Below are positions 23,914 to 36,156 of a stretch of DNA of 64,000 nt, in pieces. The stretch comes from Brevibacterium ihuae (GTDB taxonomy: Bacteria; Actinomycetota; Actinomycetes; Actinomycetales; Brevibacteriaceae). Positions within the stretch are counted from its first letter, which is position 1; each line of letters begins with the position of its first letter. The stretch is from assembly GCF_900184225.1 (NCBI RefSeq), contig NZ_FXWZ01000002.1:1090054-1154053 (forward strand), read 5' to 3'. Below the pieces are notes generated by a model. That model was not told the DNA's origin. It did not search any database and saw nothing but the letters and a program-made list of their open reading frames with translations. Both the position numbers and the translations under genes were made by a program.

Positions 23914-24876
23914 TCAGCCGGTCGCACCCGCTGGGCGCGCCTGGCCGAGCGCGATGCCGTCGAGGATGTCGGTCTCGCTCGTGAGGATGCGCAGGGAGCC
24001 GCCCGCCTGCGCGACCCGCTCGCCGATGCGCTCGACGAGGCGCGCGTAGATCAGGGCTCCGGCACCCATGACGTCCGCACGGCCGGGGTGCATGAAGGGC
24101 AGCGCGATCCGCTCGTCGCGGGTCATCTCGACGAGCCGGCGGGCGGTCGCGGCGACGGTGTCCGCGGTGAGCTCCGCACCGTGGATCGCCGCGCGGTCGT
24201 AGGCCGGCAGGTCGAGGGCGGCGGCGGTGATCGTCGTGATGGTCCCGGCGACTCCGACGAGGGTGCGGGCGCGCGCGACGTCGACGACGCCCGCCGCCTC
24301 GTCGAAGGCTGCGTCGATGTCGCGCACCGCGGCCGCGATCTCGGACTCCGTCGGCGGGTCGGTGCGGATGTGCCGCTCGGTGAGCCGGACCGATCCGATG
24401 TCCATGCTGAAGGCCTGCTCGACGGTGTCGGTGCCGAGCACGAGCTCGGTCGACCCGCCGCCGAGGTCCATGACGAGATAGGGGGCCTCGGTGGTGTCGT
24501 CGGACGCGCCGCTCACCGCTCCGAGGTAGGACAGCTCGGCCTCCTCGCGGCCGGTGATGACTTCGGCCTCGACCCCGAGCCGTTCCCGGACCCCGGCGAA
24601 GAACGCGTCCCGGTTGCCGGCGTCGCGGCTCGCCGAGGTGGCGACGAAGCGGCGGGAGTCCGGTGCCAGGCGGTCGACGATCTCCGCGTACTCCTCGCAC
24701 ACCGCAAAGGTCCGCTCGAGCGCCTCGGGAGCGAACTCGCCGGTCGCGTCGACGCCCTGCCCGAGCCGCACGATGGACGTCTCGCGCGCGAGCTCCTCGA
24801 TCCTGCTGTCGGCGATGTCGGCGACGAGGAGGCGCAGGGAGTTGGTTCCGCAGTCGAAGGCAGCTACTCGAGTCAT
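23914..24876 (-). CDS. ppx: Ppx/GppA-family exopolyphosphatase
   Basis: Protein of 320 residues of the ASKHA fold: phosphate-binding DCGTNSLRLLV at the N-terminus and a second motif VMDLGGGSTELVLG mid-protein. Such enzymes remove terminal phosphates from polyphosphate or pppGpp. At this length it is the single-module actinobacterial type without a C-terminal HD domain. It opposes the polyP-metabolising Ppk2 encoded 14 kb away. The TAGAGT box 7 nt before the ATG indicates a leaderless start. The protease gene follows with almost no gap. Confidence 0.9.
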   Translation of the reverse strand: MTRVAAFDCGTNSLRLLVADIADSRIEELARETSIVRLGQGVDATGEFAPEALERTFAVCEEYAEIVDRLAPDSRRFVATSASRDAGNRDAFFAGVRERLGVEAEVITGREEAELSYLGAVSGASDDTTEAPYLVMDLGGGSTELVLGTDTVEQAFSMDIGSVRLTERHIRTDPPTESEIAAAVRDIDAAFDEAAGVVDVARARTLVGVAGTITTITAAALDLPAYDRAAIHGAELTADTVAATARRLVEMTRDERIALPFMHPGRADVMGAGALIYARLVERIGERVAQAGGSLRILTSETDILDGIALGQARPAGATG

Positions 24877-24883
24877 GCCCTCA

Positions 24884-24889
24884 ACTCTA
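24884..24889 (-). promoter_or_regulatory. -10 box for a leaderless ppx transcript
   Basis: TAGAGT on the minus strand, 7 nt upstream of the ppx ATG. Confidence 0.5.
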
Positions 24890-24913
24890 GGTCAGGACGC
24901 GCGGGAGCGCGGT

Positions 24914-25411
24914 TCAGGCGGGACGCGGGACGGAGTCGAACAGATCGAGCGCGCGGTCGCCGATCGGGTTGACGCCGCGGCCTGCGGCGAGCGCGTGGCC
25001 GACGAGCGCGTGGAGGCACTTGACCCGGGTGGGCATGCCGCCGGCGGAGAAGTCGCTGATCTCCTCGACCTCGGCGAGTCCGGCGTCGCGACCGATCCGC
25101 GAGCGGTCGGCGAGGTACGCCCGGTGCGCCCTCCGGTAGGCCGCGGCGAGCTCCTCGTCGGCGGCGACCTCGGCGGTCCATTCCGTCATCACGCCCGAGG
25201 CCTCGAGCCGGGAGCACTCGGCGACGTAGTCCGGGTGGGTGAGGTAGTAGGTCGTGGGGAACGGCGTGCCGTCCTCGAGGCGCGGAGCGGTGGCGACGAC
25301 GAGCGGCTCCCCGGCCACCGATCGCGCGGCCACTCCGACGACTCCGCGCGGCATCCGCCCGAGCTGCTCGCGGATCGTGGCGGTGTCGGCGGTGGTGCAC
25401 GGGGTGATCAT
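24914..25411 (-). CDS. DUF501 protein
   Basis: Protein of 165 residues of the DUF501 family. Conserved features include GVVGVAARSVAGEPLVVATAPRLEDGTPFPTTYYLTHP and the Cys-containing SFSAGGMPTRVKCLHALVGH-like segment near the C-terminus. No biochemical function is known. It sits between ftsB and ppx, the usual actinobacterial order (eno-ftsB-DUF501-ppx). Its ATG overlaps the ftsB stop as ATGA. Confidence 0.88.
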   Translation of the reverse strand: MITPCTTADTATIREQLGRMPRGVVGVAARSVAGEPLVVATAPRLEDGTPFPTTYYLTHPDYVAECSRLEASGVMTEWTAEVAADEELAAAYRRAHRAYLADRSRIGRDAGLAEVEEISDFSAGGMPTRVKCLHALVGHALAAGRGVNPIGDRALDLFDSVPRPA

Positions 25412-26028
25412 TCGGTGTCCTTCGGCGAGTGGTCCTGGGCGGGCTCCGACGCGTCCGCGTCGCGGTCGAGGTCCTCGGGCGGCGCGGTCTCCTTCGTCGC
25501 ATAGCCCACCGAGGTGAGCGATTCGACGAGCTCGATGTACCACGGACGATCGCGCACCGGCCGCTCGACACGGTCGCCCGCGGAGTCCGCGGCCGTCCCC
25601 TCGGCGGTGGTGTCCGGCGCCGTGTCGTCGACGACGATGTACGCCTTCTCCCCCGGCCGCACGTAGAACTGCTCGGCGCGGGCGACGCGCTCGATGTACT
25701 CCGGGTCGTGCAGCTGCTCCTGCTTGTCGGCGAGCTGCTCGACCTCCTGCTCGGTGGTCGCGATGTCCTGCTCGAGCGCGGAGATCTGCTGCCACTGCCG
25801 GATGCCGGTGCTGATGCTCGGGGCGAACATCGCGATGAGCACGATCGCGACGGCGATGAGGGCGAGGGTGCGTCCGGACAGGCGGCGCCCGGCGACGGTG
25901 CTGTCGACGGAGTCCGGGTCGACCGCGGCCACGGGTGCGGGCCGGGTGGTGCGGAAGGTGCCGGTGCGGGTGCGCGAGGGCGCGGCGGTGTCCGGCCTGG
26001 ACCTGGCTCGCCTGCGCTGACTGCTCAT
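25408..26028 (-). CDS. FtsB/DivIC-family septum formation initiator
   Basis: Bitopic division protein of 206 residues: a basic disordered N-terminus, one transmembrane helix (TLALIAVAIVLIAMFAPSI) and a coiled coil (WQQISALEQDIATTEQEVEQLADKQEQL) followed by the DPEYIERVARAEQFYVRPGEKAYIV motif of the DivIC family. It would bridge FtsL and FtsQ at the septum. The acidic C-terminal tail is longer than in most homologues. The start at 26028 has gaggtg upstream; an upstream in-frame ATG at 26049 lacks support. Confidence 0.88.
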   Translation of the reverse strand: MSSQRRRARSRPDTAAPSRTRTGTFRTTRPAPVAAVDPDSVDSTVAGRRLSGRTLALIAVAIVLIAMFAPSISTGIRQWQQISALEQDIATTEQEVEQLADKQEQLHDPEYIERVARAEQFYVRPGEKAYIVVDDTAPDTTAEGTAADSAGDRVERPVRDRPWYIELVESLTSVGYATKETAPPEDLDRDADASEPAQDHSPKDTE

Positions 26029-26050
26029 GACACCTCGGGAATCGCACATA

Positions 26051-26099
26051 GGGGAAGGGAGGGCGCGACACCTCCAGTGTGCCCTGCCCTCCCTTCCCC
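26051..26099 (-). terminator. Terminator after enolase
   Basis: A perfect 14-bp stem joins ggggaagggagggc (26051-26064) and gccctcccttcccc (26086-26099), with a 21-nt loop. It lies 77 bp past the eno stop and upstream of ftsB. Confidence 0.65.
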
Positions 26100-26175
26100 G
26101 GTGCTCATTGAGCGCGGTGTGTCCGCCCGATCCGGTCGGATCGGTGCCGGCGCACGCCGCGTGCGGGGGCGTCGG

Positions 26176-29113
<2,938 letters not shown>

Positions 29114-29114
29114 G

Positions 29115-32100
29115 TCAGGCGGCACCCGTCCGGGCGGCATCCGCCGCATCCGCGCTCGGCTCCGCGGCGGCCGGCGGATCGGGCACCGGGAAGATCACAT
29201 CGAGGAAGCGGCTGACCCACTCGATGAGCGCCGAATCGGTCATGTCGCGCTTGTCGAAGCCGGTGCCGGCCTGCGGCTTGGGCACGAGGATCGACCGGAT
29301 CGCCGGCTTGACGAGCGACTTCGGGTACAGCCGCTTGAGCCGCACCACCTGCGAGTCCTCCGGCTCGACCGGCGCGAAGCGGATGAAGTTGCCCTGCGCG
29401 ACGATCTCGGCGACCCCCGAGGCCCGGGCGCGGATCCGCAGCCGTGCGATGTCGGCGAGGACCTCGACGGACTGCGGATAGGGGCCGTAGCGGTCGGTGA
29501 GCTCGGCGAGCACCTCGGCGATCCGGGACTCCTCGGTCGCCGCCGCGAGCTTGCGGTAGGCCTCGAGGCGGAGCCGCTCGTGGGAGACGTACTCGGTGGG
29601 CAGGTGGGCGTCGATCGGGAGCTCGACGCGCATCTCCGGCTCCTCGACCGCACCCTCGCCGCGGAAGTTCGCCACCGCCTCGCCGACGAGGCGGACGTAG
29701 AGGTCGAAGCCCACGCCCTCGATGTGGCCCGACTGCTGACCGCCGAGCAGATTGCCGGCCCCCCGGATCTCGAGGTCCTTCATCGCCACCTGCATGCCCG
29801 CCCCGAGCTCGGTGTGGGAGGCGAGCGTCTGGAGGCGGTCGTGGGCGGTCTCGGTGAGGAGGGTCTCCGGCGGGTAGAGGAAGTACGCGTAGGCGCGCTC
29901 GCGGCCGCGGCCCACCCGGCCGCGGAGCTGATGGAGCTGGGACAGGCCCATGCGCTCGGCGCGGTCGACGATGAGGGTGTTGGCGTTCGCGATGTCGATG
30001 CCGGTCTCGACGATCGTCGTGCACACGAGCACGTCGAACTTCTTCTCCCAGAAGTCGACGATGACCTGTTCGAGGCGCTGCTCGCTCATCTTGCCGTGGG
30101 CGACGGCGATCCGCGCCTCGGGCACGAGCTCGGCGAGGTGACCGGCGACCCGCTCGATGTCCTGCACCTTGTTGTGGATGAAGAACACCTGCCCCTCGCG
30201 CAGCAGCTCGCGGCGGATCGCGGCGGTGACCTGCCGGTCCTCGTAGCGGCCGACGTAGGTGAGCACCGGATGGCGCTCCTCCGGCGGGGTGGCCAGCGTC
30301 GACATCTCGCGGATCCCGGTGACGGCCATCTCGAGCGTGCGCGGGATCGGGGTCGCGCTCATCGCGAGCACGTCGACGTTCGTCCGCAGCGCCTTGAGGG
30401 TCTCCTTGTGCTCGACGCCGAACCGCTGCTCCTCGTCGATGATGACGAGGCCGAGGTCCTTGAACCGCACCTCGCCCGACAGCAGCCGGTGGGTGCCGAT
30501 GACGACGTCGAGAGTGCCCGCGGCGAGATCGTCCTTGACCTTCTGGCTCGCGGCCGGGGTCTGGAACCGCGACAGCGCCCCGACGCTGACCGGGAACCCG
30601 GAGTAGCGCTCGCTGAAGGTCTCGAAGTGCTGCTGGACGAGCAGGGTCGTCGGCACGAGCACGGCGACCTGCTTGCCGTCCTGGATCGCCTTGAAGGCCG
30701 CCCGGACGGCGACCTCGGTCTTGCCGTAGCCCACGTCGCCGCAGATCAGGCGATCCATCGGGATCTCCTTCTCCATGTCGGCCTTGACCTCGTCGATCGT
30801 CGTGAGCTGGTCCGGGGTCTCGACGTAGTGGAACGCGTCCTCGAGCTCCCGCTGCCACGGGGAGTCGCCGGAGAACGCGAAGCCGCGGGTCGCGCGGCGC
30901 GCGGAGTAGAGGCGGATGAGCTCTCCGGCGATCTCCTTGACCGCCTTGCGGGCCCGCGCCTTCGTCTTCGACCAGTCGGAACCGCCCATCTTGTTGACGC
31001 TCGGGCTCTCCCCGCCGACGTAGCGGGTGACCTGGTCGAGGGCGTCGGAGGGGACGTAGAGGCGGTCGCCGGGCTGGCCGCGCTTCGAGGGCGCGTACTC
31101 GATGACGAGGTACTCGCGGGTGTGGGCGGCCTCGCCGCGGCCGGCGGTGCGCTGGACGAGCTCGACGAAGCGCCCCACGCCGTGCTGCTCGTGGACGACG
31201 AAGTCGCCGGGGCTGAGGTCGAGCGGGTCGACCTGGTTGCGCTTGCGGCGCGCGGGCAGCCGGCGCATGTCCTTGGTCGAAGCGGCCGCCGCCCGGCCGA
31301 GGACGTCGGCCTCGGTGAGGACCGCGAGCTTCGCGGACTCGATGACGAAGCCGCCGAACGCCGCCGCCGTGGTCACCGTCACCGTGCCCGGGGTGCCGGG
31401 CGCGGTGAGGTCCTCGGCGAGCGCGGCGGGCACCTCGGCCTCGGTGAACACCTCGACGAGGCGGGCTCCGGGACCGCGGCCCTCGGTGAGGACGTAGACG
31501 CTCCACTGCTCGTGGGTGAGGGCGCGGACGTCGGCGAGGATCGCCTCGACGTCGCCGGAGTAGCCGCGGGGCGCGCGGGCGTCGATGTCGACGACGACGT
31601 CGGATTCGCCGACGAGCTCGGAGTCGACGGCGAATCCGCCGATCTCCCACCACGGCAGGCCGATGAGCCCGGCCGCCTCGCGGGTCTGCGTCAGCGTCCG
31701 GAAGCTCGCCGCCGACAGATCGATCGGCGACTCTCCCCCGCCGGCGGCGCCGGTCCAGGCGGCGGCGAGGAACTCCTCGGTGGTGGCGACGAGGTCCTCT
31801 GCGCGCGCGGTGACCTTCTCCGGCGCGGTGACGAGGATCCGGGTGTGCTCCGGGAGGCAGGCGAGCAGCGGCTCCATCCCGTCGGCGAGGACGGGGGCGA
31901 GGGACTCCATGCCGTCGACGGCGATGCCCTCGGCGATCTTCTCGAGCATCTCGCGGGCCGCGGGCAGGGTGTCGACGAGGCCGGCGGCGCGCTCGCGGAC
32001 GGTCGGGGTGAGGAGCACCTCGCGGCACGGCGGCGCCCAGAGCTCGAACTCGGCTCCGTCGGCGACGGGCAGCGAGCGCTGATCGGCGACGCCGAACGGA

Positions 32101-32723
32101 CGGATCTCGTCGACCTCGTCGCCGAAGAACTCGAGACGCAGGGCGTGGTCCTCGGTCGGCGGGAACACGTCGAGGATGCCGCCGCGCACCGCGTACTCCC
32201 CGCGCCGGGACACCATGTCGACGCGCGAGTAGGCGAGCGCGGAGAGCTGTTCGGCGAGCGCGGAGAGCTCAGCGGTGTCCCCCGTGCGCAGCGCGACGGG
32301 CTCGAGCTCGCCGAGCCCCTTGACGAGGGGCTGGAGGAGCGCGCGCACCGGGGCCACGACGACGGACAGCGCGGAGCCGGGCTGCGGATGCGCGAGCTTC
32401 CGGAGGACGGAGAGCCGGCGGCCGACGGTGTCGGAGCGGGGCGAGAGCTTCTCGTGGGGCAGCGTCTCCCAGCTCGGGAACATCGCGACCTGCGCGGCCG
32501 GGAGGTGGTCGGCGAGGGCGGTCTCGAGCTCCTCGGCCTCGCGTCCGGTCGCGGTGACGACGAGGACGGTGCCGGTGCCGGCCGCCTCGGCGACGAGCGC
32601 CGGCCACAGTCCCTTGACGGCGTTGACGGTGCCGTGGAGGTTCGTCGTGTCGCCGAGCGCGGTGACGGCGTCGGCGAAGGTCGGGTGGGCGCGCAGCGTG
32701 GTGGTGATTCCGGTCAGAGACAC
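29115..32723 (-). CDS. mfd: Transcription-repair coupling factor
   Basis: Mfd, 1202 residues, removes RNA polymerase stalled at DNA damage and recruits UvrA. Visible regions in order: UvrB-homology N-terminus (LHGTVNAVKGLWPALVAEA), RNA polymerase-interacting domain (DLSPGDFVVHEQHGVGRFVELVQRTAGRGEAAHTREYLVIEYA), translocase with Walker A CGDVGYGKTEVAVRA (about residue 660) and DEEQRFG (about 760), helicase C (FIHNKVQDIERVAGHL) and C-terminal TRCF domain (RVELPIDAHLPTEYV). The GTG at 32723 lies 7 nt after TAGACT, so translation probably starts at the mRNA 5' end. It heads the mfd-mazG-phosphatase operon. Confidence 0.97.
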   Translation of the reverse strand: MSLTGITTTLRAHPTFADAVTALGDTTNLHGTVNAVKGLWPALVAEAAGTGTVLVVTATGREAEELETALADHLPAAQVAMFPSWETLPHEKLSPRSDTVGRRLSVLRKLAHPQPGSALSVVVAPVRALLQPLVKGLGELEPVALRTGDTAELSALAEQLSALAYSRVDMVSRRGEYAVRGGILDVFPPTEDHALRLEFFGDEVDEIRPFGVADQRSLPVADGAEFELWAPPCREVLLTPTVRERAAGLVDTLPAAREMLEKIAEGIAVDGMESLAPVLADGMEPLLACLPEHTRILVTAPEKVTARAEDLVATTEEFLAAAWTGAAGGGESPIDLSAASFRTLTQTREAAGLIGLPWWEIGGFAVDSELVGESDVVVDIDARAPRGYSGDVEAILADVRALTHEQWSVYVLTEGRGPGARLVEVFTEAEVPAALAEDLTAPGTPGTVTVTTAAAFGGFVIESAKLAVLTEADVLGRAAAASTKDMRRLPARRKRNQVDPLDLSPGDFVVHEQHGVGRFVELVQRTAGRGEAAHTREYLVIEYAPSKRGQPGDRLYVPSDALDQVTRYVGGESPSVNKMGGSDWSKTKARARKAVKEIAGELIRLYSARRATRGFAFSGDSPWQRELEDAFHYVETPDQLTTIDEVKADMEKEIPMDRLICGDVGYGKTEVAVRAAFKAIQDGKQVAVLVPTTLLVQQHFETFSERYSGFPVSVGALSRFQTPAASQKVKDDLAAGTLDVVIGTHRLLSGEVRFKDLGLVIIDEEQRFGVEHKETLKALRTNVDVLAMSATPIPRTLEMAVTGIREMSTLATPPEERHPVLTYVGRYEDRQVTAAIRRELLREGQVFFIHNKVQDIERVAGHLAELVPEARIAVAHGKMSEQRLEQVIVDFWEKKFDVLVCTTIVETGIDIANANTLIVDRAERMGLSQLHQLRGRVGRGRERAYAYFLYPPETLLTETAHDRLQTLASHTELGAGMQVAMKDLEIRGAGNLLGGQQSGHIEGVGFDLYVRLVGEAVANFRGEGAVEEPEMRVELPIDAHLPTEYVSHERLRLEAYRKLAAATEESRIAEVLAELTDRYGPYPQSVEVLADIARLRIRARASGVAEIVAQGNFIRFAPVEPEDSQVVRLKRLYPKSLVKPAIRSILVPKPQAGTGFDKRDMTDSALIEWVSRFLDVIFPVPDPPAAAEPSADAADAARTGAA

Positions 32724-32730
32724 GCGCTCC

Positions 32731-32736
32731 AGTCTA
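32731..32736 (-). promoter_or_regulatory. -10 box for a leaderless mfd transcript
   Basis: TAGACT on the minus strand, 7 nt upstream of the GTG start of mfd. Confidence 0.5.
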
Positions 32737-32805
32737 CTCGCGGGCACGGACCGGCGGCATGCGGACTCGGATCGCCCGTCCAGGCCCGTCTGCGACACTG
32801 GATGC

Positions 32806-33495
32806 ATGAGTCGGATCCAGCACTCCCCGTCCTCCGGGACCGATCTCGCCGCCGACCTCGGCCGGTCGATGACCCGCTTCCTCCACCCCGTCGTGCTGCT
32901 CGGCCTCATGTGGCTGATCCGCGCGGCGGACTTCGTCCTCCCCGGCACGTTCACCACCTACGGCATCCGGTCGTGGGACGTCACGAGCGCCTTCGGACTC
33001 GTCCTCGCGCCGCTGCTCCACTCCGGCTGGGGGCACCTCGTCGCGAACTCGGTGCCGTTCCTCGTCCTCGGCCTGCTCGTCGCCGCCGAGGGGGCGCGCC
33101 GGTTCTGGCTCGTCACCGCGACGATCGCGGTGGTCGGCGGGATCGGCACGTGGCTGGTGAACCTGCCGGGCACGGTGACGGTGGGTGCGTCCGGGCTGGT
33201 GTTCGGCTGCTTCGGCTATCTGCTCGTCCGCGCCTTCGTCGTCCGGTCGCTCTCCCACCGGATCGGTTCGGTCGTCGTGGCGGTCATCGTCGTCATGGCG
33301 TTCGGCGCCTCGATGCTCACCGGCGTCCTCCCGCTCTATCCGGGGATCTCCTGGCAGGGGCATCTGTTCGGGGCGCTCGGCGGCGGGCTCGCCGCCGTCT
33401 GGCTGGGCCGGGCGGACAACCGTCGCGCGGCCCGGCGGGAGGCCCTGCGCGCTCGGACCGCCGACCCGTACGGGCTGCGCGAGCTCGGTCTCTGA
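32806..33495 (+). CDS. Rhomboid-family intramembrane serine protease
   Basis: Protein of 229 residues with about six membrane helices. The active dyad is visible as GASG (S129) and the His in SWQGHLFGALGGG (H186); HLVANSVPF carries the oxyanion-side His/Asn. Rhomboids cleave membrane-spanning substrates; the target is unknown. The ATG at 32806 lies 6 nt after GACACT and lacks a Shine-Dalgarno, so it may be leaderless. It is divergent from mfd. Confidence 0.9.
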   Translation: MSRIQHSPSSGTDLAADLGRSMTRFLHPVVLLGLMWLIRAADFVLPGTFTTYGIRSWDVTSAFGLVLAPLLHSGWGHLVANSVPFLVLGLLVAAEGARRFWLVTATIAVVGGIGTWLVNLPGTVTVGASGLVFGCFGYLLVRAFVVRSLSHRIGSVVVAVIVVMAFGASMLTGVLPLYPGISWQGHLFGALGGGLAAVWLGRADNRRAARREALRARTADPYGLRELGL

Positions 33496-33520
33496 GGCTC
33501 CCCCGGCCGGGGGGTCCCGC

Positions 33521-34126
33521 TCAGCCGTCGGCGAGGCGCCCGTGGAAGCGCTGCTGGGCAGCCTCGAGCCCCTCTGCGACGAGGATCTCGACCGCATCCG
33601 CAGCGTCCTCGACGAGGATCGGCAGCGTCTTCTGCTCCTCGGCGGTGAAGGGCTTGAGCACGTAGTCCGCGGTGTCCATCCGGCCGGGCGGACGGCCCAC
33701 CCCGGCCCGCACGCGCAGGTAGTCCTTGGTGCCGAGCGACTGCGTCATCGACCGCAGACCGTTGTGGCCGCCCTCTCCCCCGCCGCGCTTGAGCTTGATC
33801 GAGTCGAAGGGCAGGTCGACGTCGTCGTGGACGGCGATGATGCGCTCGGGGGTGATCGAGTGGAACTGGGCGAGCTGCGCGACCGGCGGACCGGAGACGT
33901 TCATGTAGGTCAGCGACTGCATGACGACGACGCGGGGGCCGGGCAGTCCGCCGACGATCCCCAGACGTCCGGTCGCGGCGATCGCCTTCGCCTTCGTGCT
34001 CGTCAGGGTGCCGCCGATCCGCTCGACGAGCGCCTCGGCGACCATGTGGCCGATGTTGTGGCGGGTCCGGGCGTACTTCCGCCCCGGATTGCCCAGCCCG
34101 ATGATGAGCCAGGTGTCACCGGCCAT
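33521..34126 (-). CDS. pth: Peptidyl-tRNA hydrolase
   Basis: Enzyme of 201 residues that frees tRNA from peptidyl-tRNA dropped by ribosomes. Diagnostic motifs: LIIGLGNPGRKYARTRHNIGHMV with catalytic His23, LTYMNVSG, HDDVDLPF with the conserved Asp and GGGEGGHNGLRSM. The start at 34126 is preceded by agggggag. It follows the L25 gene on the same strand, the usual rplY-pth order, but a strong hairpin separates them. Confidence 0.96.
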   Translation of the reverse strand: MAGDTWLIIGLGNPGRKYARTRHNIGHMVAEALVERIGGTLTSTKAKAIAATGRLGIVGGLPGPRVVVMQSLTYMNVSGPPVAQLAQFHSITPERIIAVHDDVDLPFDSIKLKRGGGEGGHNGLRSMTQSLGTKDYLRVRAGVGRPPGRMDTADYVLKPFTAEEQKTLPILVEDAADAVEILVAEGLEAAQQRFHGRLADG

Positions 34127-34187
34127 CGCTCCCCCTTCGTCGCTCACGGCGTCCTGCGCCGGATCCACTGTACCGGCCGCCAGAACG

Positions 34188-34227
34188 CCGCAGGGGCGCC
34201 GACCCTTCCGGATCGGCGCCCCTGCGG
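34188..34227 (-). terminator. Terminator between rplY and pth
   Basis: A perfect 15-bp stem of ccgcaggggcgccga (34188-34202) and tcggcgcccctgcgg (34213-34227) with a 10-nt loop, 21 bp past the L25 stop. Confidence 0.7.
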
Positions 34228-34247
34228 GATGCGGCGCGGTGCGCGGA

Positions 34248-34940
34248 TCAGTCCTCGGACTTCTCCTCGTCGCCTTCGCCCTCGCCCTCGGAGTCGCCCT
34301 CGTCCTCGGCATCCTCGCTCGGCTCGGCACCGGTCGAAGCGGCGACCTCCTCGTCGACGGCCTCGGACTCGAGCTCGGCCTCGAGCTGCTCCTCGGAGAG
34401 TTCGGCGGAGATGTTGACGACGAGCATCTCGGGATCGGCGACGAGCTCGGTGCCCTGCGGCAGGGTGACGTCGGCGGCGAAGATGTGCTCGCCGACATCG
34501 CGGCCCTCGACGGAGACCTCGAAGTACTCGGGGATGTGCGTCGCCTCGGCGAGCACGAGGAGGGTCTGGTTGTCGACCGACACGATGGTGCCGGGTGCGG
34601 CCTCGCCCTCGACGTGGACCGGGACGTCGACCTCGATCTTCTCGCCGCGCTTGACGATGATGAGATCGACGTGCTCGATGATGCGGGTCACGGGGTGGAC
34701 CTGGACCTCACGGGCGATCGCGAGCTCGTTCTTCGTCGCATCGGGGTTCTCGATCTCGAGCAGCGCGTTCGAGGTCTTGAGCGCCATCATCGTGGCGTGG
34801 CCCTCGAGGGTGAGGTGGATGGGGTCCTGGCCATGGCCGTAGAGGACGGCGGGGATACGATCGGCGCGGCGGATCCGGCGGGCTGCGCCCTTGCCGAACT
34901 CGGTGCGGCGCTCTGCGATGAGTTTGGCGTCGACTGCCAT
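34248..34940 (-). CDS. rplY: 50S ribosomal protein L25/Ctc
   Basis: Ctc-type L25 of 230 residues that binds 5S rRNA. The N-terminal L25 domain (RTEFGKGAARRIRRADRIPAVLYGHGQDPIHL) is followed by the TL5-like C-terminal domain and an acidic tail rich in Glu, Asp, Ser and Gly that runs to the stop. The start at 34940 has aaggag 9 nt upstream. The 244 bp upstream hold no gene and presumably the promoter. Confidence 0.95.
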   Translation of the reverse strand: MAVDAKLIAERRTEFGKGAARRIRRADRIPAVLYGHGQDPIHLTLEGHATMMALKTSNALLEIENPDATKNELAIAREVQVHPVTRIIEHVDLIIVKRGEKIEVDVPVHVEGEAAPGTIVSVDNQTLLVLAEATHIPEYFEVSVEGRDVGEHIFAADVTLPQGTELVADPEMLVVNISAELSEEQLEAELESEAVDEEVAASTGAEPSEDAEDEGDSEGEGEGDEEKSED

Positions 34941-35184
34941 GTGAAGCTCCTTCTCGGTGGTGTGGACACCACGGCGAACAATCCTCGTGGTGCCGACTCC
35001 CGGAGCCGTGCACGTGAAGACCGCGTCGATAACGGAGTGCCGGGACACCGGCCTCCCTCGCCGAGGCAACCAGACAAGCATAGGCGCCCGCGGCCCGGGT
35101 CGCCAATCCGCCCCCGCCCGGAGGAACGCCCGCGGCGCCCGCCGACCGGTGTCGACGGGCACCGCGGGAGCGAGCGGGTGCCGC

Positions 35185-36156
35185 TCAGAGATTGAACAGG
35201 CTGGTGACCGAGCCGTCCTCGAACACCTCGTGCACCGCCCGCGCGAGCAGCGGGGCGATCGAGAGCACGGTGAGCTTGTCGAACTTCATGTCTTCGGAGA
35301 GCGGCAGGGTGTTCGTCACGATGACCTCCTTGGCCACCGAGTCGCGCAGCCGTTCGACGGCAGGGCCGGAGAACACCGCGTGCGTCGACACGATGACGAC
35401 GCCGGTCGCACCGGCCTCCATGCAGGCGTCGGCGGCCTGGACGATCGTGCCGCCGGTGTCGATCATGTCGTCGACGAGCACCGCGGTCCGGCCCTCGACC
35501 TCGCCCACCACGCGGTTGGCCTTGGTCGAGTTCGGCCGCGAGATGTCCCGGGTCTTGTGGATGAAGGCGAGCGGGACCCCGCCGAGGCTGGCCGACCAGT
35601 TCTCGGCGACCTTGATCCGGCCGGCATCCGGGGAGACCACCGCGAGCTCACCGGGGTGGTTCTCCTTGACGTAGTCGGCGAGGATCGGCAGCGCGACGAG
35701 GTGATCGACCGGGCCGTCGAAGAAGCCCTGGATCTGCGCGGTGTGGAGGTCGACGGTGATGATGCGGTCGGCGCCGGCGGTCTTGTACATGTCGGCGACG
35801 AGGCGCGCCGAGATCGGCTCGCGGCCGCGGTGCTTCTTGTCCTGCCGGGCGTACGGGAAGAACGGGGCGATGACGGTGATCCGCTTGGCCGAGGCGCGCT
35901 TGAGCGCGTCGACCATGAGGAGCTGCTCCATGAGCCAGTCGTTGATCGGCGAGCAGTGCGACTGCATGACGAACACGTCGGTGCCGCGCACGGACTCGGA
36001 GAACCGCACGTAGATCTCGCCGTTGGCGAAGTTGTAGACGTCGGTGGGCAGCAGCTCGGTGCCCAGGCACTCCGCGACCTGCTCGGCGAGCTCCATGTTG
36101 GCCCGGCCGGTGACGAGGACGAGCTTCTTCTCCCCGGCTGTGGTGATCGAGTTCAC
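35185..36156 (-). CDS. prs: Ribose-phosphate pyrophosphokinase
   Basis: PRPP synthetase of 323 residues, which makes phosphoribosyl pyrophosphate for nucleotide, His and NAD synthesis. Motifs: NFANGEIYVRF, PYARQDKKHRGREPISARL, the DLHTAQIQGFF signature and the PRPP-binding loop VDDMIDTGGTI (228-238). The GTG start at 36156 follows the glmU stop with no gap (TAAGTG), so it depends on glmU translation. Confidence 0.97.
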   Translation of the reverse strand: MNSITTAGEKKLVLVTGRANMELAEQVAECLGTELLPTDVYNFANGEIYVRFSESVRGTDVFVMQSHCSPINDWLMEQLLMVDALKRASAKRITVIAPFFPYARQDKKHRGREPISARLVADMYKTAGADRIITVDLHTAQIQGFFDGPVDHLVALPILADYVKENHPGELAVVSPDAGRIKVAENWSASLGGVPLAFIHKTRDISRPNSTKANRVVGEVEGRTAVLVDDMIDTGGTIVQAADACMEAGATGVVIVSTHAVFSGPAVERLRDSVAKEVIVTNTLPLSEDMKFDKLTVLSIAPLLARAVHEVFEDGSVTSLFNL

